From Sphingobacterium corticibacterium (GTDB taxonomy: Bacteria; Bacteroidota; Bacteroidia; Sphingobacteriales; Sphingobacteriaceae): 64,000 nt of DNA. Below, in pieces: positions 42,947 through 51,082 of this stretch. Position 1 is the first letter of the stretch. The number at the start of each line of letters is the position of its first letter. A program made the position numbers and the translations under genes. The notes beneath the pieces were generated by a model that saw only the letters and a list, made by a program, of their open reading frames with translations, did no database searches and was not told where the DNA came from. The stretch lies in the NCBI RefSeq assembly GCF_004208525.1, contig NZ_SGIT01000006.1, positions 104,612 through 168,611 of the forward strand, read 5' to 3'.

Positions 42947-43873
42947 TTAGAATAGAATGTCAATATGCAGTTCACTTTTTAGACCCTCGACTCCTGGCGT
43001 AAAATCTGTAGGCACTTCGGTCCCTTTGATAATATTTCCACTTTGATCCAGCATGATGAAATTCAATGTCCAGTTTCCGGTCATCGTGTAATTGACCACG
43101 CCATGGTACAGACCGTCGTTTTGTGGTGTTAAATCTTTATTGTTGGGTGACGAATGATTGCCCATAGAGGGTTCTGGCATGCGGGGATCTAGCTTTAAAG
43201 TATAATCGTTTACTTCAGTGTATGAAAACTTTGAAGGGTCCGGATAATCGTCTGAGGATGCAATTATCGGCTTGTTAAATTTGTAAATTCCCGCAATCAA
43301 ATTATTTTCGCCGACCTTCGGTTTTTGTGGAGAGACCAATGCGATAACGTATTGGTTATTGTCTTTTCCAGTAAAGGTAGCCATATTCAGATTTTTGTTA
43401 GTCTGTTGTTGAACAGTGATGGCTTGTCTCATGGTGTGGAGTTTATTACCAATGGTGAAGTTGATATAAAGCTCCCATTGTTCGTCCAGACTACTTTCAT
43501 GCGTAAATACGACATACCCCGAAAAATAGTTTTCTGCTGTTATATAAGCCAAATCGTATTGATGAGGGCAGGAAGTATTGTTTTCCTCTCGATCTGTTCT
43601 GATGGGAAAGAAGGTAGCGGAAGAAGCCGTTTTTTTTTCGTTCGTTTGGCTATTCGTAATCTTTAAACGGATTTCATTGTAGCCCTTATAGAACGTTCCA
43701 TTTAATGCTTCAATGCTGATGTCATAATCTCCGTTATGGATATGAATAGCTTCCTTAAATTCATCGTATGTTGGAACGACGACATCTATTTCTGCTTCGT
43801 AATCTGTTTTTTCTTTTGTACAGGATAAGATCGCAACGCATGCTGCGGCAAGAAAAAATAGTTTTCTTCTCAT
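42947..43873 (-). CDS. YtkA/FixH-like copper-locus lipoprotein
   Basis: Lipoprotein of 308 aa from ATG 43873 with lipobox ILSC. The N-terminal half is beta-rich (DEFKEAIHIHNGDYDISIEALNG); the C-terminal part contains PRMPEPSMGNHSSPNNKDL...GLYHGVVNYTMTGNWTLNFIML, which matches the YtkA-like pattern (Met-rich MPxMxH, G-x-Y-x-G, M-x-G-x-W) seen in copper-handling proteins. It is directly upstream of the OprC-like receptor. Probably passes copper at the cell surface; not demonstrated. Confidence 0.82.
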   Translation of the reverse strand: MRRKLFFLAAACVAILSCTKEKTDYEAEIDVVVPTYDEFKEAIHIHNGDYDISIEALNGTFYKGYNEIRLKITNSQTNEKKTASSATFFPIRTDREENNTSCPHQYDLAYITAENYFSGYVVFTHESSLDEQWELYINFTIGNKLHTMRQAITVQQQTNKNLNMATFTGKDNNQYVIALVSPQKPKVGENNLIAGIYKFNKPIIASSDDYPDPSKFSYTEVNDYTLKLDPRMPEPSMGNHSSPNNKDLTPQNDGLYHGVVNYTMTGNWTLNFIMLDQSGNIIKGTEVPTDFTPGVEGLKSELHIDILF

Positions 43874-44098
43874 TATGATAGACAATTTTTTCGTTAAAAG
43901 TGATTGAAATCTAGTAGCTTGTTAATGGAATTGACATATCAAGAATCGGAACCAACATGTTATATGGGGTGAATAAGGCACTTCCAATTGTCATCATTTT
44001 AAAATGATGCTTGGGTTTCCTCTCAGCTAAGAAATGAATTGTATCCAAATAACAAGTAGCGTCAAGTTGATGTCAGGGCTACGCTCCACTGTTGTAGA

Positions 44099-44467
44099 TT
44101 AGCTAATTGGGGGATGGAATACAGAGGTGTTGTAGTTAAATAGATAATCAATCAGATAAGGTGAGAAATGGTTTGGACCGATTTCTTCTTTCGGCTGATA
44201 CATCGTATGTATGGTGCTCTCTTTATGCAGATAGAGTGCATTATATTCATATACTACCAGATTCTTTTTTGTTTCTTCTTTTTCTTTTTCGCTTATTTTC
44301 TGCATCAATATACATTGACCATCACAGTGAAGCTGCGGCCGGTCCTTGTTTACACATTTTGCGAGATAATCGGGTAGATGTATCTGATATTCCATTGTCA
44401 TAATACTGCGATAGAATGATTGCAGTGTCAAAGCGAGTAATAGAATATAGGTACAAAAACGTATCAA
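44099..44467 (-). CDS. small secreted Cys-motif protein of the copper locus
   Basis: Protein of 122 aa starting with TTG 44467; a stop lies five codons upstream and no ATG precedes the hydrophobic signal (MIRFCTYILLLALTLQSF). The diagnostic part is AKCVNKDRPQLHCDGQCIL, a C-x-N-(KD)-x-P-x-LHC-x-G-x-C pattern found in short Bacteroidota proteins next to copper receptors. Probably metal-binding in the periplasm. It heads the copper gene series, 226 bp before the next gene start. Confidence 0.8.
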   Translation of the reverse strand: MIRFCTYILLLALTLQSFYRSIMTMEYQIHLPDYLAKCVNKDRPQLHCDGQCILMQKISEKEKEETKKNLVVYEYNALYLHKESTIHTMYQPKEEIGPNHFSPYLIDYLFNYNTSVFHPPIS

Positions 44468-44492
44468 ACCTTTTTTTCTTAATGGATCTCAA

Positions 44493-44500
44493 CAAAGATA
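44493..44500 (-). promoter_or_regulatory. candidate -7 box TATCTTTG of the copper locus
   Basis: On the minus strand an exact TAnnTTTG box 25 bp before the TTG start of the small Cys-motif protein. No good -33 element is visible. Confidence 0.4.
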
Positions 44501-44655
44501 CGGAAAGAATATCTTCTAGAAATGATAAACATCACTTTTGTGAATTATTTACCCTTTTTTCTAGCGAACTATTCACTGTATTACGCTATCTATTTATTAC
44601 ATACCAAGGGTTGAGATTTTTGGGAGTGGATCTAGATTAACACGGATATAAAAAT

Positions 44656-44676
44656 AAAAGCAATAAAGTTGCTTTT
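44656..44676. promoter_or_regulatory. 21-bp inverted repeat over the zinc-receptor promoter
   Basis: AAAAGCAA-TAAAG-TTGCTTTT: perfect 8-bp arms with a 5-bp spacer, overlapping the -33 box of the receptor promoter. A further TTGCTTTT half-site lies at 44708-44715, just past the -7 box. The arrangement is that of a repressor operator; given the zinc gene context a Zur-type regulator is likely (inference). Confidence 0.55.
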
Positions 44677-44699
44677 GATATTTATGTATTTTATATTTG
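44669..44699 (+). promoter_or_regulatory. promoter of the zinc-type receptor operon
   Basis: TTG at 44669-44671 and TATATTTG at 44692-44699 with a 20-bp spacer, a full match to the Bacteroidota promoter; the start codon lies 41 bp downstream. Confidence 0.7.
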
Positions 44700-44740
44700 C
44701 ATCTTTGTTGCTTTTAAAGAGCTAATAGGAACGCGAATTG

Positions 44741-47161
44741 ATGAAGTATAACATTATCTGCTTGTTTAACGTATTATTAACGACATTTATTTACGCACAG
44801 GAAAAAGAATGTACGCTTTCAGGTGTGATAATTGATGCTGATTGCAAGACTTTGCCTAATGTATCGATTGTGATCGCTACATTAGGACATTCCTCGAAAT
44901 CGGATCATACAGGAAAGTTTTCAATAGCTGGTTTACCTCAGGGTAAACATGTCGTCGTACTCAGTCATGTAGGTTATATACCGGAAGAGAGAACAATAAC
45001 GATTGAAAGTACCCCAATTGATTTGGGAACTATCGTTATGAAGAAGACCAATTATGCGATAAAACAAGTTGATGTCCTGGGAGAGATTTACGCCACTACG
45101 CCTGCCGGTGCGCTGAATAAAGAGCTTGTCGATCAGCAGTATATCCATCGGCATCTGGGTGGAAGCTTAATGCAGACACTTTCACGACTTCCAGGGATAA
45201 GCAATATCGGTATCGGATCTGGGCAGTCAAAACCTTTGATCCGAGGTCTCGGTTTCAACCGCGTCGTAGTCGTAGAAAAGGGCGTCAAACATGAAGGACA
45301 GCAATGGGGCGCCGATCATGGACTGGAAATCGACCAATTTGCTGCCGGAAATATCGAAGTGATCAAAGGGGCGGCGTCTTTCCTGTATGGCTCCGATGCT
45401 ATCGGCGGTGTCATTGACATAAAGCCAGAGCCTTTGTCCGAAAAGGAATCGCTTTCGGGATCCCTGAACCTCATTGGCAAATCGAATAACGACCTCTACG
45501 GTGTGTCTGCAAATGCACAGGGTAGGACAGAAAACTGGATCTATGGAGGAAGGGTTACCTATCAGCGTTATGGCGATTATCGGGTTCCAACGGATACCGT
45601 ACATGTTTATGACTATCCGGTGCGCCTTCACAAAAATAAGGCTCGGAATACGGCGGGAAAAGAACTGAACTTCCACTTCAATGGAGGGTATGCTACCGAA
45701 AATTTCGAGACTATTTTCTATATCAGCAACAATTCGAACAGAAGTGGTTTCTTTGCTAATGCCCATGGACTCGAACCGCGAAGAGTCGATACCGAACTGC
45801 ACGATACCTCCAGCCGGGATATGCAAATGCCGTATCAACAGGTGAACCACTTCAAGGTTATTAACCGAAGTTCCTTAACGATAGGTTTCCATTGTATAGA
45901 AATGGAAGCCGGATTTCAGCATAATTTCCGTCAGGAATACAGCAAATATGTAAATCATGGCTACATGCCACCTGTATATCCGGACAGCATGAAAATGCCT
46001 TCAGACCTTGAACGGCAATATGACAAAAGGGTTTATTCTTTGAATCTTCGTGACAGGTTTTCCATAGGACAGCACACTTTTGTAGCCGGAATCAATGGTG
46101 AGTACCAGCACAACCGGATTGACGGATGGAGTTTCCTCATTCCCGGTTTTAATCAACTTTCAGCCGGCGCTTTTCTATATGACCGATACCGGTTAAGTGA
46201 CAAAGTTTCGCTGTATGGAGCCTTACGATATGATTATAGCCATATCGAAACCATAAAATATACAGACTGGTTTCCGTCTGTCGTTTCAGAGGAGAACGGC
46301 AACTCGGAAACTGCATATCTCACGCGGGCCGCAAATCTTCAGCGCACCTTTAACAGCTTGGTTTGGTCTTCGGGAGCCACATACAATGAAGGAGATTTTT
46401 CAATGAAGGCCAATGTTGGTAAAAGTTTTCGCGTACCGATAGCCAAAGAACTGGCTGCAAATGGTGTCAACTATCATTATTTCAGTTACGAACTTGGGGA
46501 TCCGGCGCTATCGCCCGAACAATCGTATCAATTTGATGCGGGACTCAGCTACAGCAAAGAAAAACTCAGTTTAGAACTGAATCCTTTCTATAACTACTTT
46601 AGTAACTATATATACTTAAACCCCACGCCCCGCCACGACCATTTTTATGGAGCCGGGAACCAGATTTTTGAATATACACAAAGTCGGGTACAACGTTATG
46701 GCGGAGAAATCAAAATAGGTTACCGGTTCTCGGAAGTCTTCCGTACAGAGCTGCTCGCCGAATACGTAAAAGCTGAGCAACTCTCGGGGAGCAAGAAAGG
46801 ATATCCATTACCATTCTCGCCGCCGGCCTCCTTCCTCGCCAATATGAGCTGGCAACCGAATACGGGTTCCCTAAAGAATTCTTACTTCTCTGTTGATTTG
46901 CGGTTGGTGGCTCCGCAGAACGAAATCGTCCCTCCGGAAAAGAAAACTCCGGGATATGAACTTGTAAACGTTCAGGTTGGTCATCCATTGATGATCTATG
47001 GTAAACCTATACAGATAAATCTGCAGGTGCAGAATCTCTTTGATACCAAATATTTGGACCATACCAGTTTCTATAGGCTGATCGAAATGCCCGAAGTAGG
47101 AAGAAATATTGTGCTTTCGCTGTCTGTACCCTTTGACTTCTCCCGCAAAAGAAAATCATGA
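44741..47161 (+). CDS. ZnuD-like TonB-dependent receptor (zinc-type)
   Basis: Outer-membrane receptor of 806 aa from ATG 44741. Signal peptide 1-19, CarboxypepD_reg domain about 22-105 (LSGVIIDADCKTLPNVSIVIA), plug 120-240 with GSGQSKPLIRGLGFNRVVVVE and HEGQQWGADHGLEID, which is the pattern of ZnuD/zinc receptors, then a barrel ending SVPFDFS. Extracellular loops carry His clusters such as NPTPRHDHFYGAG. The following genes encode His-rich lipoproteins and a COG0523 remnant, consistent with zinc uptake under Zur-type control. Confidence 0.9.
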   Translation: MKYNIICLFNVLLTTFIYAQEKECTLSGVIIDADCKTLPNVSIVIATLGHSSKSDHTGKFSIAGLPQGKHVVVLSHVGYIPEERTITIESTPIDLGTIVMKKTNYAIKQVDVLGEIYATTPAGALNKELVDQQYIHRHLGGSLMQTLSRLPGISNIGIGSGQSKPLIRGLGFNRVVVVEKGVKHEGQQWGADHGLEIDQFAAGNIEVIKGAASFLYGSDAIGGVIDIKPEPLSEKESLSGSLNLIGKSNNDLYGVSANAQGRTENWIYGGRVTYQRYGDYRVPTDTVHVYDYPVRLHKNKARNTAGKELNFHFNGGYATENFETIFYISNNSNRSGFFANAHGLEPRRVDTELHDTSSRDMQMPYQQVNHFKVINRSSLTIGFHCIEMEAGFQHNFRQEYSKYVNHGYMPPVYPDSMKMPSDLERQYDKRVYSLNLRDRFSIGQHTFVAGINGEYQHNRIDGWSFLIPGFNQLSAGAFLYDRYRLSDKVSLYGALRYDYSHIETIKYTDWFPSVVSEENGNSETAYLTRAANLQRTFNSLVWSSGATYNEGDFSMKANVGKSFRVPIAKELAANGVNYHYFSYELGDPALSPEQSYQFDAGLSYSKEKLSLELNPFYNYFSNYIYLNPTPRHDHFYGAGNQIFEYTQSRVQRYGGEIKIGYRFSEVFRTELLAEYVKAEQLSGSKKGYPLPFSPPASFLANMSWQPNTGSLKNSYFSVDLRLVAPQNEIVPPEKKTPGYELVNVQVGHPLMIYGKPIQINLQVQNLFDTKYLDHTSFYRLIEMPEVGRNIVLSLSVPFDFSRKRKS

Positions 47162-47217
47162 CGATGACTATAACATGTTAAATAAAACAAGTAATGAAAA
47201 AGACAAAAATTAGATAT

Positions 47218-47700
47218 ATGAAATCATTTAAAAAGCTATGCTTATTTATTATACTGGGAATTTTTTCTTTCTCTGGCTGCAAAAAGGACAACGATGAAAC
47301 AACTGTCGATAATCATGCACCCGTTATTGACCTTACTGGTGATGCTTTTCCCGTTCAATGCAGCACGTTGAAGAGAGGCGGGAGTTTTACCTTTAAAACG
47401 AAATTCAGCGACAATATTGAACTGGGTACCTACAGCATAGATATCCACCATAACTTTGATCACCACACCCACAGCACCGAGTTCGAAGAATGTGAACTGC
47501 AACCTAAAAAAGAGCCTGTAAAACCTTTTTTGTTTATCAAGTCCTACGATATACCATCCGGTCAAAAAAATTATGAGGCCGTACAACAGATCGAAGTATC
47601 TGCCGACATCGACCCTGGCGACTATCACTTTATGATATCCATATCCGATCATGTTGGTTGGAGTACTATAAAAGGACTGAGTATACAGATTGTGGAATAA
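47218..47700 (+). CDS. DUF4625 His-rich lipoprotein 1
   Basis: Lipoprotein of 160 aa from ATG 47218 (ATG 47194 adds eight basic residues), lipobox FSGC. A single Ig-like DUF4625 domain carries HHNFDHHTHSTEFEECEL, a dense His cluster suited to zinc binding, and ends in a typical beta strand (HVGWSTIKGLSIQIV). It lies 56 bp after the receptor stop. Presumed surface zinc-binding partner of the receptor; function not demonstrated for the family. Confidence 0.84.
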   Translation: MKSFKKLCLFIILGIFSFSGCKKDNDETTVDNHAPVIDLTGDAFPVQCSTLKRGGSFTFKTKFSDNIELGTYSIDIHHNFDHHTHSTEFEECELQPKKEPVKPFLFIKSYDIPSGQKNYEAVQQIEVSADIDPGDYHFMISISDHVGWSTIKGLSIQIVE

Positions 47701-47789
47701 TATGCTTGCTGGGGGACCGATATGTCATAACAGCTATACGAATTGAAGAAATAATATCAATAATTTATCATAATTAAAATTAAGTTAAC

Positions 47790-48815
47790 ATGAAAAAAAC
47801 AAACATTTATCTATTCTTATTCCTTCTATTAGGAATATTCGGCACATTGAGTTCCTGTAGTAAAGACGATGATGAGATCCCTGTTGGAAAACCTGTAATC
47901 AACCTCTCTGAAGTGGGGCTTGAAAACAGTAGAACTGCCGTTGCAGGTTCAGACTTACATCTGGAGGGGGATATCCTCGCAGAAGGTCTGATTGCGAAGA
48001 TCGACATCGAAATCCACCAAGAAGGCGGCGGAGAATACAAGATTGAAAAATCTTGGACTGAAGGCAAATATATAGGTGTGAAAAATACCACGTTCCACGA
48101 GCATCTGGATATTCCTGCTGACGCACCCGCTGGAGAATATCATCTGCATTTTGCCGTGACGGATCAACTTGGAAATACAGCAACAGTCGAGTCTGAATTG
48201 ACTATCGAAAGTGCTGATGTGCCTGTTGCCTATCAATTACAATTTACCGAATCAGCGGGTTATGCACACGGCAATCATTTCCATGACTTGGCAGACAAAG
48301 AAGGCGCAGAAACAATTACGGTGAGCTTTGATGCGCAAGGATCAGCTATTATAGGAGGACACCTGCATTTGGATCCTCACGGAATCTACAAAGTCGAACT
48401 GAAACAATTTGATGATGCCGGAAATGAGGTGCAGGGAAAATATATCGAGAGTGAAGACGTAGCTAAATACTATAAGGCATTTTTAATCGGCGGAGATTTC
48501 ATACTTAATTCTACTACTGAAGATGAAAGCGGCGCGATCTTCCAGCCAAGAGAGACAAAATATGGCGACGGAACTGACGTTACCGGAGCAAGCGGTACAG
48601 GTACAACGGGAACAATATTCTACTTTACAGTGGGACATGCCAATGAGGGGGAGAAAGATGTGACGTATGTATTGAGAAAATTCTCGTCTGCATCAATAAA
48701 ACCAACCATCACACGTGAGCAGTGGAACTTGACCGACTATGCAACCAAATTTGCCGGCGAAGACGTCATCAAGCTGTCGTTTGAAATACATGCTGAAGAA
48801 GGACACGACCATTAA
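47790..48815 (+). CDS. DUF4625 His-rich lipoprotein 2 (two-domain)
   Basis: Lipoprotein of 341 aa, lipobox LSSC. Domain 1 (about 35-145) is a DUF4625 Ig-like unit like that of the previous protein, with TFHEHLDIPADAPAGEYHLHF; domain 2 (150-340) has HGNHFHDLADKEGAE, GGHLHLDPHGIYKVEL and the ending EIHAEEGHDH. His residues are concentrated in loops, fitting zinc capture. It is followed by a strong terminator, so the receptor and the two lipoproteins form the main transcript. Confidence 0.86.
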   Translation: MKKTNIYLFLFLLLGIFGTLSSCSKDDDEIPVGKPVINLSEVGLENSRTAVAGSDLHLEGDILAEGLIAKIDIEIHQEGGGEYKIEKSWTEGKYIGVKNTTFHEHLDIPADAPAGEYHLHFAVTDQLGNTATVESELTIESADVPVAYQLQFTESAGYAHGNHFHDLADKEGAETITVSFDAQGSAIIGGHLHLDPHGIYKVELKQFDDAGNEVQGKYIESEDVAKYYKAFLIGGDFILNSTTEDESGAIFQPRETKYGDGTDVTGASGTGTTGTIFYFTVGHANEGEKDVTYVLRKFSSASIKPTITREQWNLTDYATKFAGEDVIKLSFEIHAEEGHDH

Positions 48816-48839
48816 CCGTCCTTACCACATGGCAGGAAG

Positions 48840-48875
48840 GAATCGGACATCTTTTTGTCCGATTCTTATTTTTGG
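48840..48875 (+). terminator. rho-independent terminator of the zinc operon
   Basis: Perfect 10-bp stem GAATCGGACA / TGTCCGATTC, 6-nt loop, then a T-rich tail. It is 25 bp after the DUF4625 stop and would separate the downstream small ORF and COG0523 remnant from the main operon. Confidence 0.88.
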
Positions 48876-48892
48876 TTCAAAATGAGAGAACA

Positions 48893-49120
48893 ATGAGTGT
48901 CATTCCACAAAATTTTGAAGACTGGAAGGTCTGCATTGAAAAGAAATGCGGCATCCCTTTGACCCTGGAATTTGCAAAAAAACGTCTGGCTGTATATGAA
49001 GACGAGACACTGGCCGAGACACGCAGGTTCATCAAACTATACGGGCATGAGCATCTGCAACATATCAGAGAGTGGTTCCGGCAGATCGTCCGTGAGGAAG
49101 GAATTAAAATAAGGTTTTAA
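48893..49120 (+). CDS. small unrecognised protein upstream of the COG0523 remnant
   Basis: Helical cytoplasmic protein of 75 aa from ATG 48893 (FEDWKVCIEKKCGIPLTLEFAKKRLAVY, then LYGHEHLQHIREWFRQIV). It has two Cys and a His pair, HEHLQH, but no motif I can name. It lies 12 bp before the truncated GTPase gene and probably belonged to the same zinc-stress transcript. The ORF extends seven codons upstream, but the ATG at 48893 gives the more natural start. Confidence 0.7.
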   Translation: MSVIPQNFEDWKVCIEKKCGIPLTLEFAKKRLAVYEDETLAETRRFIKLYGHEHLQHIREWFRQIVREEGIKIRF

Positions 49121-49132
49121 TAAAAAATAGCA

Positions 49133-49539
49133 ATGAACAGAAAATTACCCGTTACCGTTTTAAGCGGCTTTTTGGGAGCCGGAAAAACATCTTTGTTGAA
49201 CCATGTGCTGCATAACAAAGAGGGGCAGAAAGTGGCCGTCATCGTAAATGACATGAGTGAGGTGAATATTGACGCGCAGGCGGTTGAACGTGAGAACGTA
49301 CTATCCCGTACCGAGGAGAAACTGGTTACCAGTATCCCGCCTACGCGGAGATACGGAGCGATCTGATGAAACGCTGGCACCCCCAATGGGAGGATAGAAA
49401 AAATGAACTGGTGTTCATCGGTCAGAATCTGGAAAAGGAGAAGTGTGTAGCAGAACTGGAAGCCTGTCTATTAACTGAAGAGGAAGCCGATGACTGGCGC
49501 TTTACATGGTGGAAGGATGAATTTCCAAAAAATATTTAA
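49133..49539 (+). pseudogene. COG0523 zinc-chaperone GTPase with internal deletion and frameshift
   Basis: The first 66 codons encode a normal CobW/ZigA-type N-terminus: LPVTVLSGFLGAGKTSLL (Walker A) and VNDMSEVNID. The frame then runs into RRYGAI-stop. From about 49337 the +1 frame reads YAEIRSDLMKRWHPQWEDRKN, NELVFIGQNLEKE and ends WWKDEFPKNI, the normal C-terminus of the same family. Roughly 280 residues in between, including the CxCC metal site, are missing, and the joint is out of frame. The gene is therefore dead or makes only a 77-aa peptide. Confidence 0.88.
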
Positions 49540-49556
49540 AACCTAACATAACGGAT

Positions 49557-50552
49557 ATGAACAGAAGGGAATGGATAACAAGCAGCGGACTCGCCTTGCT
49601 GGCTTGGAATACTCCTTTTATCGCCCGTTCAAATATAGAGAACATGGAAAAAAAATCGCATTTTGACGTTATTATTGTTGGCGGAAGTTATGCCGGTCTC
49701 TCGGCTGCAATGGCTCTCGGTCGTTCGCTGCGGAATGTCCTCGTCATTGACAGCGGCTTGCCGTGTAACCGTTTTACGCCACATTCGCACAACTTTATTA
49801 CGCATGATGGTTCTATCCCGAAAGATATCACAGATAGAGCCAGATCACAGGTGCTTGCGTATTCTACGGTAGCGTTCTGTTCGGGACGTGTCATTAGTGC
49901 CCATAGGGCGACGGATGGCTATAGTATACAAGTGGAAGAAGGTACTTTATATACGGCACGTAAACTCGTGCTAGCTACAGGTGTACGCGATCTCCTCCCT
50001 GATATCCCCGGCTTTGCGGAAAGTTGGGGGAAATCATTAATACATTGCCCCTATTGCCATGGCTACGAATTTAGAGAAAAAAAAACTGGTATTATAGTAA
50101 ATGGGGAGAAAGCACTCCATCTGGCTTCGCTTGTGAACAACCTTACGGACAACGTAACGATACTGACCAACGGAAAGGCAGATTTTTCTGAAGAGCAGAC
50201 GGCAAAATTGATTTCGCATGGCATCGGCATTGAACAGGAAAAGGTCGTATCAATTGAACAGGTAAACGGAAATATCCATGGTGTCACCCTAACCGACGGC
50301 CGTACCCTGGATTTCGAAGCTCTGTATGCTGCACCCTCGTTCGAGCAACATTCCGGTATCTATAGCGATCTGGGCTGCGAGCTGACAGAATCCGGCCATA
50401 TCAAGGTAGACCAATTCCAGCAGACTACCGTAAGCGGTGTGTTTGCGTGTGGAGATTGCTCTGGGATGTTGCGCTCGGTAGCTTATGCCGTTGCAACGGG
50501 CAATATTGCTGGTGCGATGGTCAACCACCAGATGGTACAGGACGATTTCTAG
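49557..50552 (+). CDS. thioredoxin-reductase-like FAD/NAD(P) oxidoreductase
   Basis: Flavoprotein of 331 aa. FAD site VIIVGGSYAGLSAAMALGRS, LVIDSGLPCNR, redox-active HCPYCHGYEF (CxxC), and the second FAD motif GVFACGDCSG define the thioredoxin-reductase-like class. The first 28 residues (RREWITSSGLALLAWNTPF) precede the usual family start; ATG 49641 (MEKKSHFDVIIVG) would be the standard one. The extension has a hydrophobic stretch after two Arg and may be a signal/anchor or upstream noise. It lies 17 bp after the GTPase remnant; substrate unknown. Confidence 0.88.
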   Translation: MNRREWITSSGLALLAWNTPFIARSNIENMEKKSHFDVIIVGGSYAGLSAAMALGRSLRNVLVIDSGLPCNRFTPHSHNFITHDGSIPKDITDRARSQVLAYSTVAFCSGRVISAHRATDGYSIQVEEGTLYTARKLVLATGVRDLLPDIPGFAESWGKSLIHCPYCHGYEFREKKTGIIVNGEKALHLASLVNNLTDNVTILTNGKADFSEEQTAKLISHGIGIEQEKVVSIEQVNGNIHGVTLTDGRTLDFEALYAAPSFEQHSGIYSDLGCELTESGHIKVDQFQQTTVSGVFACGDCSGMLRSVAYAVATGNIAGAMVNHQMVQDDF

Positions 50553-50561
50553 ACGTAATAA

Positions 50562-50723
50562 CAGCGATATCGCTACCGTGAATGCGGCATGACAAAGGCA
50601 CTCAGTCCGTTGCCAGACTATTACAAAGCAGAACTGGGCAACCATCACATGGATGGTGCAGTACTGCTGTTTTCTGGGATATGTGAAGGATGTAGAAAAC
50701 ATGGAAAGAGCAGAAAAAGGTAG
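50562..50723 (+). pseudogene. C-terminal fragment of a Fur-family (Zur-like) regulator
   Basis: An open stretch of 53 codons between stops, directly after the oxidoreductase, reads YRECGMTKALSPLPDYYKAE then HHMDGAVLLFSGICEGCRK. This is the C-terminal metal-binding half of a Bacteroidota Fur-family protein: CG-x-T (first Cys pair half), LP-x-Y, His pair, and G-I-C-x-x-C. The DNA-binding half is absent, replaced by the oxidoreductase gene. The fragment was probably the zinc regulator of this locus. Confidence 0.6.
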
Positions 50724-50786
50724 CTGACTTATGACGCATAAATAATCATAACCTTTTATTACCAAAAGGTTCTTGGACGAAAAAAT

Positions 50787-50882
50787 ATGATACAGGAAAA
50801 AGATATACTGCCCGTAACGATACTGACCGGATTTTTAGGCTTGATCCCAACTTTTCAGCTTGATCCGAAATTATATGCTTAA
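50787..50882 (+). pseudogene. N-terminal stub of a second COG0523 GTPase
   Basis: ATG 50787 opens ILPVTILTGFLG, the exact start of a CobW-family protein, but the sequence breaks off at the Walker A Gly and continues with unrelated residues (LIPTFQLDPKLYA) to a stop. The breakpoint falls at about 50838. A C10 tract and repeated GATCC/TCCGAAAT words follow, suggesting insertion or recombination at this point. Confidence 0.7.
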
Positions 50883-50950
50883 AAAGCATTACCCCCCCCC
50901 CAAGAATTCGGTATGATCCAGCTTTTGTCCGAAATATATCCGAAAATAGA

Positions 50951-50977
50951 AAAAGCCACTGATTATCAGTGGCTTTT
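50951..50977 (-). terminator. terminator of tRNA-Pro
   Basis: Perfect 12-bp stem AAAAGCCACTGA / TCAGTGGCTTTT with loop TTA, directly downstream of the tRNA on the minus strand and followed there by a T-rich tail. Confidence 0.9.
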
Positions 50978-50978
50978 G

Positions 50979-51052
50979 TCGGGGTGGCAGGATTCGAACC
51001 TACGACCTCCACATCCCAAATGTGGCGCGATACCGGGCTACGCTACACCCCG
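50979..51052 (-). tRNA. tRNA-Pro (anticodon UGG)
   Basis: On the minus strand a 74-nt cloverleaf: acceptor CGGGGTG / CACCCCG with discriminator A, D-arm AGCGTAGCCCGGTATCGCG type, anticodon stem CCACA / TGTGG around loop TTTGGGA (anticodon TGG), and T-arm with GGTTCGAATCC. CCA is not encoded. Confidence 0.97.
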
Positions 51053-51082
51053 AAAAGATATCACCTTTGATTTTGTGTGGCA

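Noticed and set aside
44416..44640. 74-aa plus-strand ORF in the copper/zinc intergenic region
   Set aside because: Antisense to the start of the Cys-motif gene and lies over the promoter region; no protein character.
50750..50771. AACCTTTT/AAAAGGTT hairpin as a terminator of the Fur-fragment region
   Set aside because: Perfect 8-bp stem but low GC and no T-run after it; not a convincing terminator.
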